A stretch of DNA of 64,000 bases, taken from NCBI RefSeq assembly GCF_017165765.1, contig NZ_JAFGZD010000005.1:124001-188000 (forward strand). The letters run 5' to 3'. Below are positions 41,459 to 50,827 of the stretch, in pieces (position 1 is the first letter of the stretch; every line of letters starts with the position of its first letter). Under the pieces are notes generated by a model. It did no database searches. It had not been told where the DNA came from and saw only the letters and a list, made by a program, of their open reading frames with translations. Origin of the DNA: Pseudomonas capsici. Its GTDB lineage: Bacteria > Pseudomonadota > Gammaproteobacteria > Pseudomonadales > Pseudomonadaceae. The position numbers and the translations under genes are program-made.

Positions 41459-41579
41459 TTTTCCACGGCCGACTTCGGGGCGGCCGTTTTTCGGGGAGTT
41501 CATCAGTGAAACCGGTCAAAGTAGGCATCTGTGGGCTGGGTACTGTCGGTGGCGGTACCTTCAACGTACTTCAGCGTAA
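41442..41579 (+). CDS. Candidate 45-codon leader ORF overlapping the hom start
   Basis: ATG at 41442 has GGAG at a 4-nt spacing. The frame runs through the terminator-like hairpin and stops at 41577–41579, inside hom in another frame. It is not rich in Thr, Ile or Met codons, unlike classical attenuator leaders. It may be chance, but the coupling geometry is suggestive. Confidence 0.2.
   Translation: MVTCGCFPRPTSGRPFFGEFISETGQSRHLWAGYCRWRYLQRTSA
41465..41492 (+). terminator. Terminator-like hairpin just upstream of the hom ribosome-binding site
   Basis: Arms ACGGCCG (41465–41471) and CGGCCGT (41481–41487) with loop ACTTCGGGG are followed by TTTTTC. The hom ribosome-binding site GGGGAG starts at 41493. 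It could end dsbC transcription or attenuate hom. Confidence 0.6.
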
Positions 41580-42810
41580 CGCCGAGGAGATTGCCCGCCG
41601 TGCCGGGCGTGGAATCGAAGTTGCGCAAATTGCGGTTCGTACACCAAACCCCAACTGCCAGATTACCGGTACACCCACCACCAGCGACGTCTTCGCTGTG
41701 GCTGAAAATCCTGAAATCGATATCGTCGTTGAACTGATCGGCGGCTACACCGTCGCCCGTGATCTGGTGCTCAAGGCCATCGAAAACGGCAAGCACGTGG
41801 TGACCGCCAACAAGGCGCTGATCGCGGTACACGGCAATGAAATCTTTGCCAAGGCCCGCGAGAAGGGCGTGATCGTGGCTTTCGAGGCCGCTGTTGCAGG
41901 CGGTATCCCGGTCATCAAGGCCATCCGTGAAGGCCTGTCGGCAAACCGTATCAACTGGGTTGCCGGGATCATCAACGGCACCGGTAACTTCATCCTGACC
42001 GAAATGCGCGAGAAAGGCCGTACTTTCCCGGACGTCCTGGCTGAAGCCCAGGCCCTGGGTTACGCCGAAGCCGATCCGACCTTCGATGTGGAAGGTATCG
42101 ACGCTGCCCACAAGCTGACGATTCTGGCTTCCATTGCATTCGGTATTCCGTTGCAGTTCGACAAGGCCTACACCGAAGGTATTACCAAGCTGACCACCGC
42201 CGACGTGAACTACGCCGAAGCTCTGGGCTATCGCATCAAGCACCTGGGCGTTGCTCGCAGCACGGCGCAGGGTATCGAGTTGCGCGTACACCCGACGCTG
42301 ATCCCGGCCGATCGCCTGATCGCCAACGTCAATGGCGTGATGAACGCGGTCATGGTCAATGGTGATGCCTCGGGTTCGACCCTGTTCTACGGTGCCGGTG
42401 CCGGCATGGAGCCAACCGCTTCTTCCGTGGTGGCGGATCTGGTGGACGTCGTGCGTGCCATGACTTCCGACCCGGAGAACCGCGTACCGCACCTGGCCTT
42501 CCAGCCGGATTCGCTGTCCGCTCACCCGATCCTGCCGATCGAGGCGTGCGAAAGTGCCTACTACCTGCGCATCCAGGCCAAGGATCATCCTGGCGTGCTG
42601 GCCCAGGTTGCAAGCATTCTGTCCGAACGTGGCATCAACATTGAATCGATCATGCAGAAGGAAGTCGAAGAACAGGACGGCCTGGTCCCGATGATTCTGC
42701 TGACGCACCGCGTACTCGAACAGCGTATGAACGATGCGATCACGGCGCTTGAAGCCTTGCAGGATGTAGTCGGTCCTGTTGTGCGGATTCGTGTCGAACA
42801 TCTGAATTAA
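41506..42810 (+). CDS. hom: Homoserine dehydrogenase
   Basis: The gene starts with GTG, seven bases after GGGGAG. The 434-residue monofunctional enzyme has a Rossmann NAD(P) motif at residues 6–13 (GICGLGTVGGG), the catalytic region AAVAGGIPVI and GIINGTGNFIL, FDVEGIDAAHKL, and a C-terminal ACT domain (about 350–430; YYLRIQAKDHPGVLAQVASIL) for threonine feedback. It reduces aspartate semialdehyde to homoserine. thrC lies 106 bp downstream. Confidence 0.97.
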   Translation: MKPVKVGICGLGTVGGGTFNVLQRNAEEIARRAGRGIEVAQIAVRTPNPNCQITGTPTTSDVFAVAENPEIDIVVELIGGYTVARDLVLKAIENGKHVVTANKALIAVHGNEIFAKAREKGVIVAFEAAVAGGIPVIKAIREGLSANRINWVAGIINGTGNFILTEMREKGRTFPDVLAEAQALGYAEADPTFDVEGIDAAHKLTILASIAFGIPLQFDKAYTEGITKLTTADVNYAEALGYRIKHLGVARSTAQGIELRVHPTLIPADRLIANVNGVMNAVMVNGDASGSTLFYGAGAGMEPTASSVVADLVDVVRAMTSDPENRVPHLAFQPDSLSAHPILPIEACESAYYLRIQAKDHPGVLAQVASILSERGINIESIMQKEVEEQDGLVPMILLTHRVLEQRMNDAITALEALQDVVGPVVRIRVEHLN

Positions 42811-42820
42811 TTGATAGCGG

Positions 42821-42884
42821 CAAGCAACAAGCTGCAAGCTGCAAGTCAGAAGCCCGTGTGCTCTTGCTTGTAGCTTGTCGCTTG
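42821..42884. repeat. Imperfect inverted repeat between hom and thrC
   Basis: Arms CAAGCAACAAGCTGCAAGC (42821–42839) and GCTTGTAGCTTGTCGCTTG (42866–42884) match at 17 of 19 positions as inverted copies. The CAAGCTGCAAGC-type word is a known Pseudomonas intergenic repeat pattern. Transcribed through, it would fold into a long hairpin within the hom–thrC message. Confidence 0.7.
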
Positions 42885-42916
42885 AAGCTCGCAGCTCAAA
42901 CCAAAGGTTTGAAAAA

Positions 42917-44326
42917 ATGCGCTACATCAGTACCCGCGGCCAGGCGCCAGCGTTGAATTTTGAAGATGTGCTGCTTGCAGGTCTCGCCAGCGATGGTGGT
43001 CTGTACGTGCCGGAAAACCTGCCACGCTTCACCCAGGAAGAAATCGCTTCCTGGGCTGGCCTGCCGTATCACGAGCTGGCTTTCCGGGTCATGCGTCCTT
43101 TTGTGGATGGCAGCATCCCGGATGCCGATTTCAAGAAGATTCTCGAAGAAACCTACGGCGTATTCGCCCACAGTTCGGTTGCCCCGCTGCGTCAGTTGAA
43201 CGGCAACGAGTGGGTACTCGAGCTGTTCCATGGCCCGACCCTGGCGTTCAAGGACTTCGCCCTGCAATTGCTCGGTCGTCTGCTGGATTACGTGCTGGCC
43301 AAGCGTGGCGAGCGTGTGGTCATCATCGGTGCCACTTCCGGTGATACCGGTTCTGCGGCGATTGAAGGCTGCCGTCGCTGCGATAACGTCGATATCTTCA
43401 TCCTGCACCCCAACAACCGTGTTTCGGATGTTCAGCGCCGTCAGATGACCACCATCTTCGGCGACAACATCCATAACATCGCCATCGAAGGTAACTTCGA
43501 CGATTGCCAGGAGATGGTCAAGGCCAGCTTCGCCGATCAAAGCTTCCTCAAGGGCACCCGCCTGGTCGCGGTCAACTCGATCAACTGGGCGCGGATCATG
43601 GCCCAGATCGTCTACTACTTCCACGCGGCCCTGCAACTGGGTGGCCCGGCGCGCTCGGTATCGTTCTCGGTGCCTACCGGCAACTTCGGTGACATCTTCG
43701 CCGGTTACCTGGCACGCAACATGGGGCTGCCGGTCAACCAGTTGATCGTGGCCACCAACCGCAACGACATCCTGCACCGCTTCATGAGCGGCAACCAGTA
43801 TGTCAAGGAAACCCTGCACGCCACGCTGTCGCCTTCGATGGACATCATGGTGTCGTCGAACTTCGAGCGTCTGCTGTTCGACATGCATGGTCGCAGTGGC
43901 GCAGCCATTGCCGGTCTGATGGACACCTTCAAGCAGGGCGGCGGTTTCAGCGTCGAGGAAGATCGCTGGACTGAAACACGCAAGCTGTTCGACTCGCTGG
44001 CGGTCAGCGACGAGCAGACCTGCGAAACCATCGCCGAGGTGTTTGCCGCGACGGGTGAAGTGCTGGATCCGCATACCGCAATCGGCGTCAAGGCCGCTCG
44101 CGAGTGCCGTCGCAGCCTCGACACACCGATGGTGATTCTGGGCACTGCCCATCCGGTCAAATTCCCTGAGGCAGTGGAGAAAGCGGGTGTAGGAAAAGCG
44201 CTTGAGCTACCTGCACATTTGTCTGATTTGTTCGAGCGCGACGAGCGCTGCACTGTTCTGCCAAATGACCTCAAAGCCATGCAGGCCTTTGTCAGCCAGC
44301 ACGGTAACCGTGGCAAGCCGTTATAA
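42917..44326 (+). CDS. thrC: Threonine synthase
   Basis: The start at 42917 (MRYISTRGQAPALNFEDV) gives 469 residues, the long γ-proteobacterial class. PLP lysine motif TLAFKDFALQ, the phosphate-binding GATSGDTGSAAIEG and SINWARIMAQIVYYF are visible. It converts O-phosphohomoserine to threonine and completes the pathway begun by hom. A terminator follows. Confidence 0.97.
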   Translation: MRYISTRGQAPALNFEDVLLAGLASDGGLYVPENLPRFTQEEIASWAGLPYHELAFRVMRPFVDGSIPDADFKKILEETYGVFAHSSVAPLRQLNGNEWVLELFHGPTLAFKDFALQLLGRLLDYVLAKRGERVVIIGATSGDTGSAAIEGCRRCDNVDIFILHPNNRVSDVQRRQMTTIFGDNIHNIAIEGNFDDCQEMVKASFADQSFLKGTRLVAVNSINWARIMAQIVYYFHAALQLGGPARSVSFSVPTGNFGDIFAGYLARNMGLPVNQLIVATNRNDILHRFMSGNQYVKETLHATLSPSMDIMVSSNFERLLFDMHGRSGAAIAGLMDTFKQGGGFSVEEDRWTETRKLFDSLAVSDEQTCETIAEVFAATGEVLDPHTAIGVKAARECRRSLDTPMVILGTAHPVKFPEAVEKAGVGKALELPAHLSDLFERDERCTVLPNDLKAMQAFVSQHGNRGKPL

Positions 44327-44350
44327 CCGAATAGTTGTGTAACAACTTAG

Positions 44351-44380
44351 GGCCCGCCACTTGGCGGGCCTTCTCGTTTT
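44351..44380 (+). terminator. Terminator after thrC
   Basis: A perfect 8-bp stem GGCCCGCC / GGCGGGCC with loop ACTT is followed by TTCTCGTTTT. Confidence 0.8.
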
Positions 44381-44431
44381 CCCGTGCCAAACTCTGGAGG
44401 TTTTCGAGTTTCTACGGATGAGTCAGTTGTT

Positions 44432-47400
44432 GTGAAACAGGCAAGTTTGCAGGTGCTGGTCAGGGTGACCGGTGACCTGATCATTGAACATACAGGACGC
44501 ACGATTTTATTCCTGCTGATGCTGTTTTTTGGGCAGATGGCAGCTGCAGCACAGAGTCTGCCTTTCTCGTTGAGCGCTCCCTTTGTGCAGTTGGAGGATC
44601 TGGATCTTGAGGCAGCAGATCGCCAGTGGCTGGATCAGCGCAAGGTATTGCGGGTCGGTATTGCCATTGCCGACTACGAACCAGTGGATATCACCAGCGA
44701 CCGTAATCGTTATCAGGGGATCAGCGCCGACTACCTGAGCCTGATTGGCGACAGGCTGAACGTGCCGATCCAGGTGGTCGGTTTTGTCGAGCGTGATCAG
44801 GCCATTGCGGCACTGCGCAGCGGCACCATTGATATTCTCACCAGCGCCAACGGTTTCGAGCGTGGCGTCAAGGGGTTGGCATTTTCCAGTGTCTACATGC
44901 CCGATCATTCTGTGGTGGTCGCACGAGGCAGCGACCCAAGCCCGTCGCGCAGTCTGGAGGGCAAAAAGGTTGTATTGCTCGATGGGTATGCCGACTCCGA
45001 AACTCTGCATGCAACCTATCCCGACAGCGAAATCATTATCGCGCCCAACCTCTACAGCGCTCTTGAGGCCTTGAGTCAGGGAGAGGTCGACGTCTTTATC
45101 GGCAACGAAGTGATCGTGCGCTCCTATAACGCATTGCGGCCTTACCTGGGGCTGCAGATCAAGTTTGAAAGTGCCTTGCCTTCAATGGGCTTTGCGTTTG
45201 CCGTACGCCAGGACGAAAAGCGCTTGTTGAGCCTGATAAACCGGGTGCTGGGCAGCCTCGATCCGGCAGTGGGGCGTGAGGTGCTGGGGCGCTGGACCCA
45301 GGGGCTGGGAGCCGATGTGGTCGGGCAACGTATCACGCTTTCTGCCGCTGAAAGGTTATGGGTCGCCAAGCACCCCAGCGTGACGATCGCGACCACCCAG
45401 CATCCGCCCTATATCTACAAGGACAACAACGGCAATTGGGTCGGGCTCAATATCGATGTGCTGGCGCGGATTTCGCGCATGACCGGTCTGCAGTTCGTGC
45501 ACAAGGAAGCTTCTTCCACCCTCAACAGCATTCAGATGCTCAAGGCCGAGCAAGCTCACATGAATACAACGCTGGCCGACAATGCCGAGCGCAGACAGTT
45601 TCTGAATTTCACCTATTCGTTCGGTGGCAATAACTGGGTCTTCGTGGTGCGCTCCGACAGTTCCTCACAAGTGTCCCTGAACAGTCTGTCCGGGCGAGTA
45701 CTGGCATTGCCGGCCAGGCATGCGCTGGAGGAGGAGATTCAGCGTAATTTCCCGAGCATTCAGCTTCTACAGGTACCCACTTATGCCGAGGCACGCAGGT
45801 TGGTGGAAACCGGGCAGGCCGATGCCACGATCCAGAATGAAGCGGGTGCCTATCTCTTTCCGGCCGGTGGCCTGAAAGTGGCGCGCGGTGTCGATGGCAA
45901 GTGGTCTCCCGATCAGTTCTCGGTGATCAAGTCGCAACCCGAATTGCTCAGCATCCTGAACAAGGCGCTGGAGGCGTTCCCGGTGGCCGAGATGCGCTCC
46001 ATCCGCATGAAGTGGCTGGGCTCGGTTCTGCCCCAGCCGTCGATCTGGAGCCGGATTCCACCATGGGTGTTCTGGTGGGGGATGCTTGCCCTCTTGCTCG
46101 GTCTGGTGTCTCTGGCCTGGAACAGCCGCCTCAAGGTTCAGATTCGTCAGAGGCTCAAGGCCGAACGGCAGCTCAACGATCAGTTGGCCTTCAAGCATGC
46201 GCTTTTCGATGGAATTCCCAATCCCATTTATGTACGCGATCTCAAGGGGCGGCTGATCTCCTGCAATCGCAGTTATGAAGAAAGTCTCGGAATCAGTTTC
46301 GAGCAGATGAACGGTCGCCGCCTGATCGATATCGAGCTGATTCCGCGTTCGGTATCCGAACAGATGCATGCCGACTATCTCAGACTTCTGGAAAACAGGC
46401 GGCCGATATTCGCCGACAGGACGCTGGAGTTGTCTGGCAAACAGGTCGACGTATGGCAATGGACCGTCCCTTTCTTTGGTGCGGATGGCCAGTTGCAGGG
46501 GCTGCTGGGCGGCTGGGTCGATATCACCGAACGAAAACGGCTGGAGGTCCGGCTGGAGGAAGCTCTGCGCCATGCGGATCAGGCCAGCGAGGCCAAGAGT
46601 GCTTTTCTGGCCAGCATGAGTCATGAGATTCGCACGCCCATGGGGGCCATCATCGGTCTGCTGGAGCTGGAATGCGAACAGGTCATGCGCCGGGGTGAGA
46701 CACCGTCTCAAGGGGTGCAGGTGGCTTGCCAGTCGGCCAGGGAGCTTGTCGCGCTGATTGGAGACAGTCTTGATCTGGCCAGGATCGAGGCGGGGAAGAT
46801 GCAGCTTGCGCTGTCCGTGACGGCGTTTCACCCGTTTGTTGAGGGCATTGTCCAGTTGTTCTCGGCCCAGGCCGCTCGGAAAGGTCTGGAGCTGAGGCTG
46901 GATTTTGCAGAGCAGGCCCATGGCGATTACTGGCTCGATCCGTTACGCCTGCGTCAGGTGTTGCACAACATACTGGGCAATGCCTTGAAGTTCACGCAGC
47001 GGGGCTCGGTGGTGATTACCGTTGGGGTGCTCGAAGAACACAACGAGTTGTCGCGAATACACATCAGTGTCCAGGACAGCGGGACAGGTATCGATTTTCA
47101 TCGTCAGCAACAACTCTTCCAGCCATTCATTCAGGCCAGCGACGATATTGCGGCCCGCTACGGCGGCACGGGACTGGGGCTGAGCATCTGCCGGCAACTT
47201 GTAGAACTGATGAGTGGCGACATCAGCCTGTACAGCGAGCCGGGGCAGGGCACCCGCGTGACCGTCAATGTGCCTCTTGCCAGAGTGAAGTGCCTGACGA
47301 ACGTGCAGAACGAACCCCCTCAGCAGGACCGCAGCGCGGGTAAGCGAAGTCTGCGCTTGCTTGTGGTGGACGATATGTCTGCCAATCGTCTGGTGCTGAC

Positions 47401-48061
47401 CCAGCAACTGGAGTTTCTCGGTCATCAGGTCGTGCCCGCCGAAGGCGGTGCCCAGGCCCTGAGCCTGTGGCGCGAAGGTGAATTCGATGCAGTCATCACG
47501 GACTGCAATATGCCGGGGATCAGCGGTTATGCATTGGCCGAAGCCATCCGCAATATCGAGGGGCAGGAAAAGCGTGCACGCTGTCCAGTCATTGGCTGTA
47601 CGGCCAATGCGATGACGGATGAAAGTGAGCGATGCAGGCGCATCGGCATGGATGGACTGCTGGTCAAGCCGCTGTCTCTGGAGCGTTTGTCGATGGAACT
47701 GGCGGAACTGGTCCGCGAGCAGACATTCGATATCCGCACCTTGCAGCGCATGACCCAGGCCAATGAAGAGCAGATACAGCGTCTGCTGGGAGAGTTATGG
47801 AAAAACCTGCGTCATGAGCGTGAGGTCATGCAGCCAGCGGTCGGGGCTCATGACTGGAAGACCTTGAGTGCCTCCTTGCATCGCTTGAAGGGCGCAGCCT
47901 GCCTTGTCGATGCCGTGCCGCTGGCCAAGGCCTGCGCATCGCTCGACGCCAGTGTGAAGAGTGAGTCCGGTTCGACCCTGAACGAGCGCTGGCCGGTGCT
48001 GGATGCCTCCATTGAAAATCTGCGGGCGGATATTGAATTGCAACTGGTGCAGGTGCCCTGA
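44432..48061 (+). CDS. BvgS-like hybrid sensor histidine kinase (RocS/SadS type)
   Basis: A huge unorthodox kinase of about 1,200 residues. After an N-terminal hydrophobic segment come two tandem periplasmic SBP_bac_3 modules (about residues 65–290 and 300–545). A second membrane helix (PWVFWWGMLALLLGLVSLAW) is followed by a PAS domain (about 595–710), HisKA with the phosphorylated His in FLASMSHEIRTPMG, and HATPase (N box HNILGNALKF; GTGLGLSI). A receiver (ITDCNMPGISGY) and a C-terminal Hpt (HRLKGAACLVD) complete it. This is the BvgS layout. Its neighbours, a REC–EAL protein and a NarL-type regulator, match the P. aeruginosa RocS1–RocR–RocA1 (SadSRA) system controlling fimbriae and biofilm. 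The start is uncertain: GTG 44432 and GTG 44384 are both possible; 44384 touches the terminator. Confidence 0.88.
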   Translation: MKQASLQVLVRVTGDLIIEHTGRTILFLLMLFFGQMAAAAQSLPFSLSAPFVQLEDLDLEAADRQWLDQRKVLRVGIAIADYEPVDITSDRNRYQGISADYLSLIGDRLNVPIQVVGFVERDQAIAALRSGTIDILTSANGFERGVKGLAFSSVYMPDHSVVVARGSDPSPSRSLEGKKVVLLDGYADSETLHATYPDSEIIIAPNLYSALEALSQGEVDVFIGNEVIVRSYNALRPYLGLQIKFESALPSMGFAFAVRQDEKRLLSLINRVLGSLDPAVGREVLGRWTQGLGADVVGQRITLSAAERLWVAKHPSVTIATTQHPPYIYKDNNGNWVGLNIDVLARISRMTGLQFVHKEASSTLNSIQMLKAEQAHMNTTLADNAERRQFLNFTYSFGGNNWVFVVRSDSSSQVSLNSLSGRVLALPARHALEEEIQRNFPSIQLLQVPTYAEARRLVETGQADATIQNEAGAYLFPAGGLKVARGVDGKWSPDQFSVIKSQPELLSILNKALEAFPVAEMRSIRMKWLGSVLPQPSIWSRIPPWVFWWGMLALLLGLVSLAWNSRLKVQIRQRLKAERQLNDQLAFKHALFDGIPNPIYVRDLKGRLISCNRSYEESLGISFEQMNGRRLIDIELIPRSVSEQMHADYLRLLENRRPIFADRTLELSGKQVDVWQWTVPFFGADGQLQGLLGGWVDITERKRLEVRLEEALRHADQASEAKSAFLASMSHEIRTPMGAIIGLLELECEQVMRRGETPSQGVQVACQSARELVALIGDSLDLARIEAGKMQLALSVTAFHPFVEGIVQLFSAQAARKGLELRLDFAEQAHGDYWLDPLRLRQVLHNILGNALKFTQRGSVVITVGVLEEHNELSRIHISVQDSGTGIDFHRQQQLFQPFIQASDDIAARYGGTGLGLSICRQLVELMSGDISLYSEPGQGTRVTVNVPLARVKCLTNVQNEPPQQDRSAGKRSLRLLVVDDMSANRLVLTQQLEFLGHQVVPAEGGAQALSLWREGEFDAVITDCNMPGISGYALAEAIRNIEGQEKRARCPVIGCTANAMTDESERCRRIGMDGLLVKPLSLERLSMELAELVREQTFDIRTLQRMTQANEEQIQRLLGELWKNLRHEREVMQPAVGAHDWKTLSASLHRLKGAACLVDAVPLAKACASLDASVKSESGSTLNERWPVLDASIENLRADIELQLVQVP

Positions 48062-48139
48062 TTTTTAGGACTTGTCTTATGGGGCTTGCTCACTGGCCCC
48101 TCTAGAGTGGGATCACTTTCGCCTTGATGTGATCTGGAA

Positions 48140-49429
48140 ATGAACATGCGCGATCTCAAAGTTCTGATCCTTGAAGACAACCCCTTTCAATTGATGGCCT
48201 TGCATCAGATGCTCAATGCCAATCAGGTATTCGATGTGTTGGCCGCAGACAGCGTCGAAGCCGCCCGACAGTCGTTGCTCAATCGGGGAGGTGTCGATAT
48301 CGCCATCTGCGATCTGCAGATGGAAGGGGCCGATGGCCTGGAGTTGATCGGCCATCTGGCCCGAAGTGGTCAGGCCAGGGCGTTGATCATTCTCAGCAGC
48401 GCTTCGCAGCCGGTGCTCGATGGCGTTGTCCAGTTGGCTCGCAGCCAGGGACTCGAAGTCCTGGGGGGCTTGCAGAAACCGGCTTCGGCAGCCCGGCTGT
48501 ACGCTTTGCTCCAGGCTTATGAGCGCTCGACATCGATTGCCGCCCAGGACGTGTCGAAACCCCGGCCCCGGCATGTTCTCTGTGCCGGGCAACTGTTTGG
48601 CACGTCAGTCGCTTCGGGCCGTCTGGATTCGTTGTCACTGACCGAGCAGTGGGTCGCTCATTTTCAACCCAAGGTCAGTGTCGATGGTGATGTGCTTGGC
48701 GTCGAAGCGCTGGTCCGCTGGCAGCACCCCTTGCATGGTCTGTTGGCCCCCGGCAGTTTCATGTCGGCGATTGAAAGCGAAGGGCTGGTCGTGCCATTGA
48801 CCTGGCGAGTGCTTGAGCTGGCCTTGCAATTGTCTGCCGACGTCAGGTTCCGGCAAGGCGAGGCACTGCCTGTCGCCGTGAACATCGCCCCTCAGGTGCT
48901 TGAGCAGGCGGACTTTGCTACGCGAGTCATGGCGCTTATGGCTCGGTATGAACTGCCGGCCAGCATCCTGACCCTGGAAATTCTCGAACATGACGCGCTG
49001 GAGCCGCAGGCCTGGCAACTGGAAGCGTTGCTGCGCTTGCGCATGCAGGGCTGCAAGCTGTCCATCGATGATTTCGGCATGGGGGCTTCGAACATCCAGC
49101 GGCTGTTACAGCTCCCGTTCTGCGAACTGAAGATCCCGACCGAGTTTGTGCGCGGTATTGCTGAAGACCCTCGCAAGTCGGCGGTGGTCGCAGGCGCGAT
49201 GTTCATGGCTCGCCGCCTGTCCATGGAGGTTGTGGTAGAGGGCGTGGAAACCATCGATGACTTTCACAGCCTGCTGGTGCTGGAAACTCCGGCCATTCAG
49301 GGCTACTTCATCTCTCGGCCATTGTGCGCGGCAGATCTGCTGGTCTGGCTTGCCGAGCGTAAAAGGAGCAATCCACAGGCCGTCTCCCGAAAGACGGCGG
49401 GTCAGGACAACCCATGTTCCTGCAGGTAA
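48140..49429 (+). CDS. REC–EAL response regulator, RocR-like c-di-GMP phosphodiesterase
   Basis: The 429-residue protein has an N-terminal receiver (LEDN at 11–14; phospho-Asp D58 in ICDLQMEG; K113 in GLQKPAS) joined to an EAL domain from about 165. The catalytic set is intact: E189-A-L, VNIAP, LEILEHD, IDDFGMG, LKIP, VEGVE and IQGYF. It should hydrolyse c-di-GMP when phosphorylated by the upstream BvgS-like kinase, 78 bp away. The order and domain make-up match RocR. Its 3' end overlaps the convergent NarL-type gene by 28 bp. Confidence 0.93.
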   Translation: MNMRDLKVLILEDNPFQLMALHQMLNANQVFDVLAADSVEAARQSLLNRGGVDIAICDLQMEGADGLELIGHLARSGQARALIILSSASQPVLDGVVQLARSQGLEVLGGLQKPASAARLYALLQAYERSTSIAAQDVSKPRPRHVLCAGQLFGTSVASGRLDSLSLTEQWVAHFQPKVSVDGDVLGVEALVRWQHPLHGLLAPGSFMSAIESEGLVVPLTWRVLELALQLSADVRFRQGEALPVAVNIAPQVLEQADFATRVMALMARYELPASILTLEILEHDALEPQAWQLEALLRLRMQGCKLSIDDFGMGASNIQRLLQLPFCELKIPTEFVRGIAEDPRKSAVVAGAMFMARRLSMEVVVEGVETIDDFHSLLVLETPAIQGYFISRPLCAADLLVWLAERKRSNPQAVSRKTAGQDNPCSCR

Positions 49430-50064
49430 ATGAACAGCGCTGCTTCGTTGTTCAGACCGAGCTTGCGCATGGCACTGACTTTTTGTGCGCTGACGGTCTG
49501 CTTGCTGCGGTGCAGTTGCGTGGCAATTTCACCGACGGTGTTCCCGGCGGCGAGCAGGCGAACGACCTCCAGTTCCCTGGGTGACAACTGTTCAGGCGGT
49601 TTCAGTCTTTCGGACTCATGATCGCCAGCCTCCAGCAGGACCCGGTGCACCGAGTCGGCCATGAACACTTCCTGGCGGCGGATACTCCTGATGGCGGCAG
49701 GCAACTCGCTCGCCACGCAGGCCTTGCTCAGCAAGCCTTTGACATTGAGCGTCAGCATCGCCTGGAACAGTCCGGCGTTGCTCAGTGTCGTCACCACGAT
49801 AATCGGCAACTGTGGAAAGTCGCGACGAATGCGCTGTAGCAGACGCAGACCATCGTTCTGCCGTTCGGCTGGCATCATGAAGTCTGTGACCAGCACATCG
49901 CATTCATGGCTCCTGAGTATCAGCAGCAGTTCGTTCGGCGTGCAGGCCTGTGCCACGACACGGGCGTTGTTGTCTTGCTCGATCACCACGCGCAGACCGA
50001 TCAGGAAGATGGGATGGTCATCGGCCAGGATGATGCGCAGGGGAGCATCAGTGGAAGCGCTCAA
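49402..50064 (-). CDS. NarL/FixJ-type response regulator, RocA/BvgA-like
   Basis: I choose TTG at 50064, with GGAG at a 7-nt spacing, giving 220 residues, normal for the family. An open frame extends to 50190 without a good ribosome-binding site. The receiver starts LRIILADDHPIF and has its phospho-Asp in LVTDFMMP and K in LLSKAC. The C-terminal LuxR-type helix-turn-helix (LSPRELEVVRLLAAGNTVGEIA … SKQTVSAQKVSAM) binds DNA. It is convergent with the REC–EAL gene, and is probably the transcriptional output of the BvgS-like kinase, with the phosphodiesterase acting as antagonist, as in Roc. Confidence 0.88.
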   Translation of the reverse strand: MSASTDAPLRIILADDHPIFLIGLRVVIEQDNNARVVAQACTPNELLLILRSHECDVLVTDFMMPAERQNDGLRLLQRIRRDFPQLPIIVVTTLSNAGLFQAMLTLNVKGLLSKACVASELPAAIRSIRRQEVFMADSVHRVLLEAGDHESERLKPPEQLSPRELEVVRLLAAGNTVGEIATQLHRSKQTVSAQKVSAMRKLGLNNEAALFIYLQEHGLS

Positions 50065-50347
50065 GGTATTGCTCCATCGGATGGCGGCCAGAGCCATTGC
50101 ATACGATGCTGCTGTTTGGGTATCGCCTTGATCTACCGATGTTTTGTAGGATTTTGGATTGAAGTTGAGGTGAATTTTCCTATAGCTCATGAACCGATCG
50201 GAACTCCGGTTTTTTCCCTGTCATATTCCACAGGCATGCTCGGTTATACGAGCCTTTCAATGAACCTCGCAGGCAAAAGAACTTTCCGCGCTTGCCGATG
50301 GTCAGTGATAAGCACCTTTGCATTCAAACTGTTGAGTGGTGATCCAG

Positions 50348-50641
50348 ATGGAAAATATCAGCTTACTGCTAAGCGAAGCGCTGGCTCCCTACCAGGCCAG
50401 CCTCAGCCCGGAAGGTTCACGTGGAGAACGTCTGGTGACACTGAGAGATGCGGCAGGTGCCATTGTGATCGAGCGCCTTTTCACTGCCGATCAACTGCGC
50501 GATAAACGCCAGCTCACAGATGTCGTCGATGGGCTGCACCGGGATTTGATGGTTGCCGAAGGCCGGATCGAGCCGTGCGTGATCGCCGCGACACGCCATG
50601 CCGAACTGAGCCGTGGGTTTAACGCGCAGGCTTTTGTCTGA
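50348..50641 (+). CDS. DUF3509 protein
   Basis: This 97-residue protein (start MENISLLLSEAL) has the DUF3509 layout found only in pseudomonads: β-strand-rich VTLRDAAGAIVIERLFT, a central helix and a C-terminal RIEPCVIAATRHAEL. Function unknown. An in-frame GTG at 50336 is an alternative start. A terminator follows. Confidence 0.85.
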   Translation: MENISLLLSEALAPYQASLSPEGSRGERLVTLRDAAGAIVIERLFTADQLRDKRQLTDVVDGLHRDLMVAEGRIEPCVIAATRHAELSRGFNAQAFV

Positions 50642-50735
50642 GCGAATCAGGAACCTTATTCCTTGCGAGCGTTCACATAAATTGTGGCAGGTTCGATCAT
50701 TGTGCTCCGGTGATCGAAAACCTCCCAGGTGTTTG

Positions 50736-50772
50736 CCCCGGACAGTTCTCCCCTCTGTCCGGGGTTTCTTTT
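50736..50772 (+). terminator. Rho-independent terminator after DUF3509
   Basis: A 10-bp stem CCCCGGACAG / CTGTCCGGGG with loop TTCTCCCCT is followed by TTTCTTTTG. Confidence 0.85.
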
Positions 50773-50827
50773 GTCTGAAATATATCTGCGCCCCGGTTGA
50801 TTGCGCTCAATACATTTCGTACGGCAC

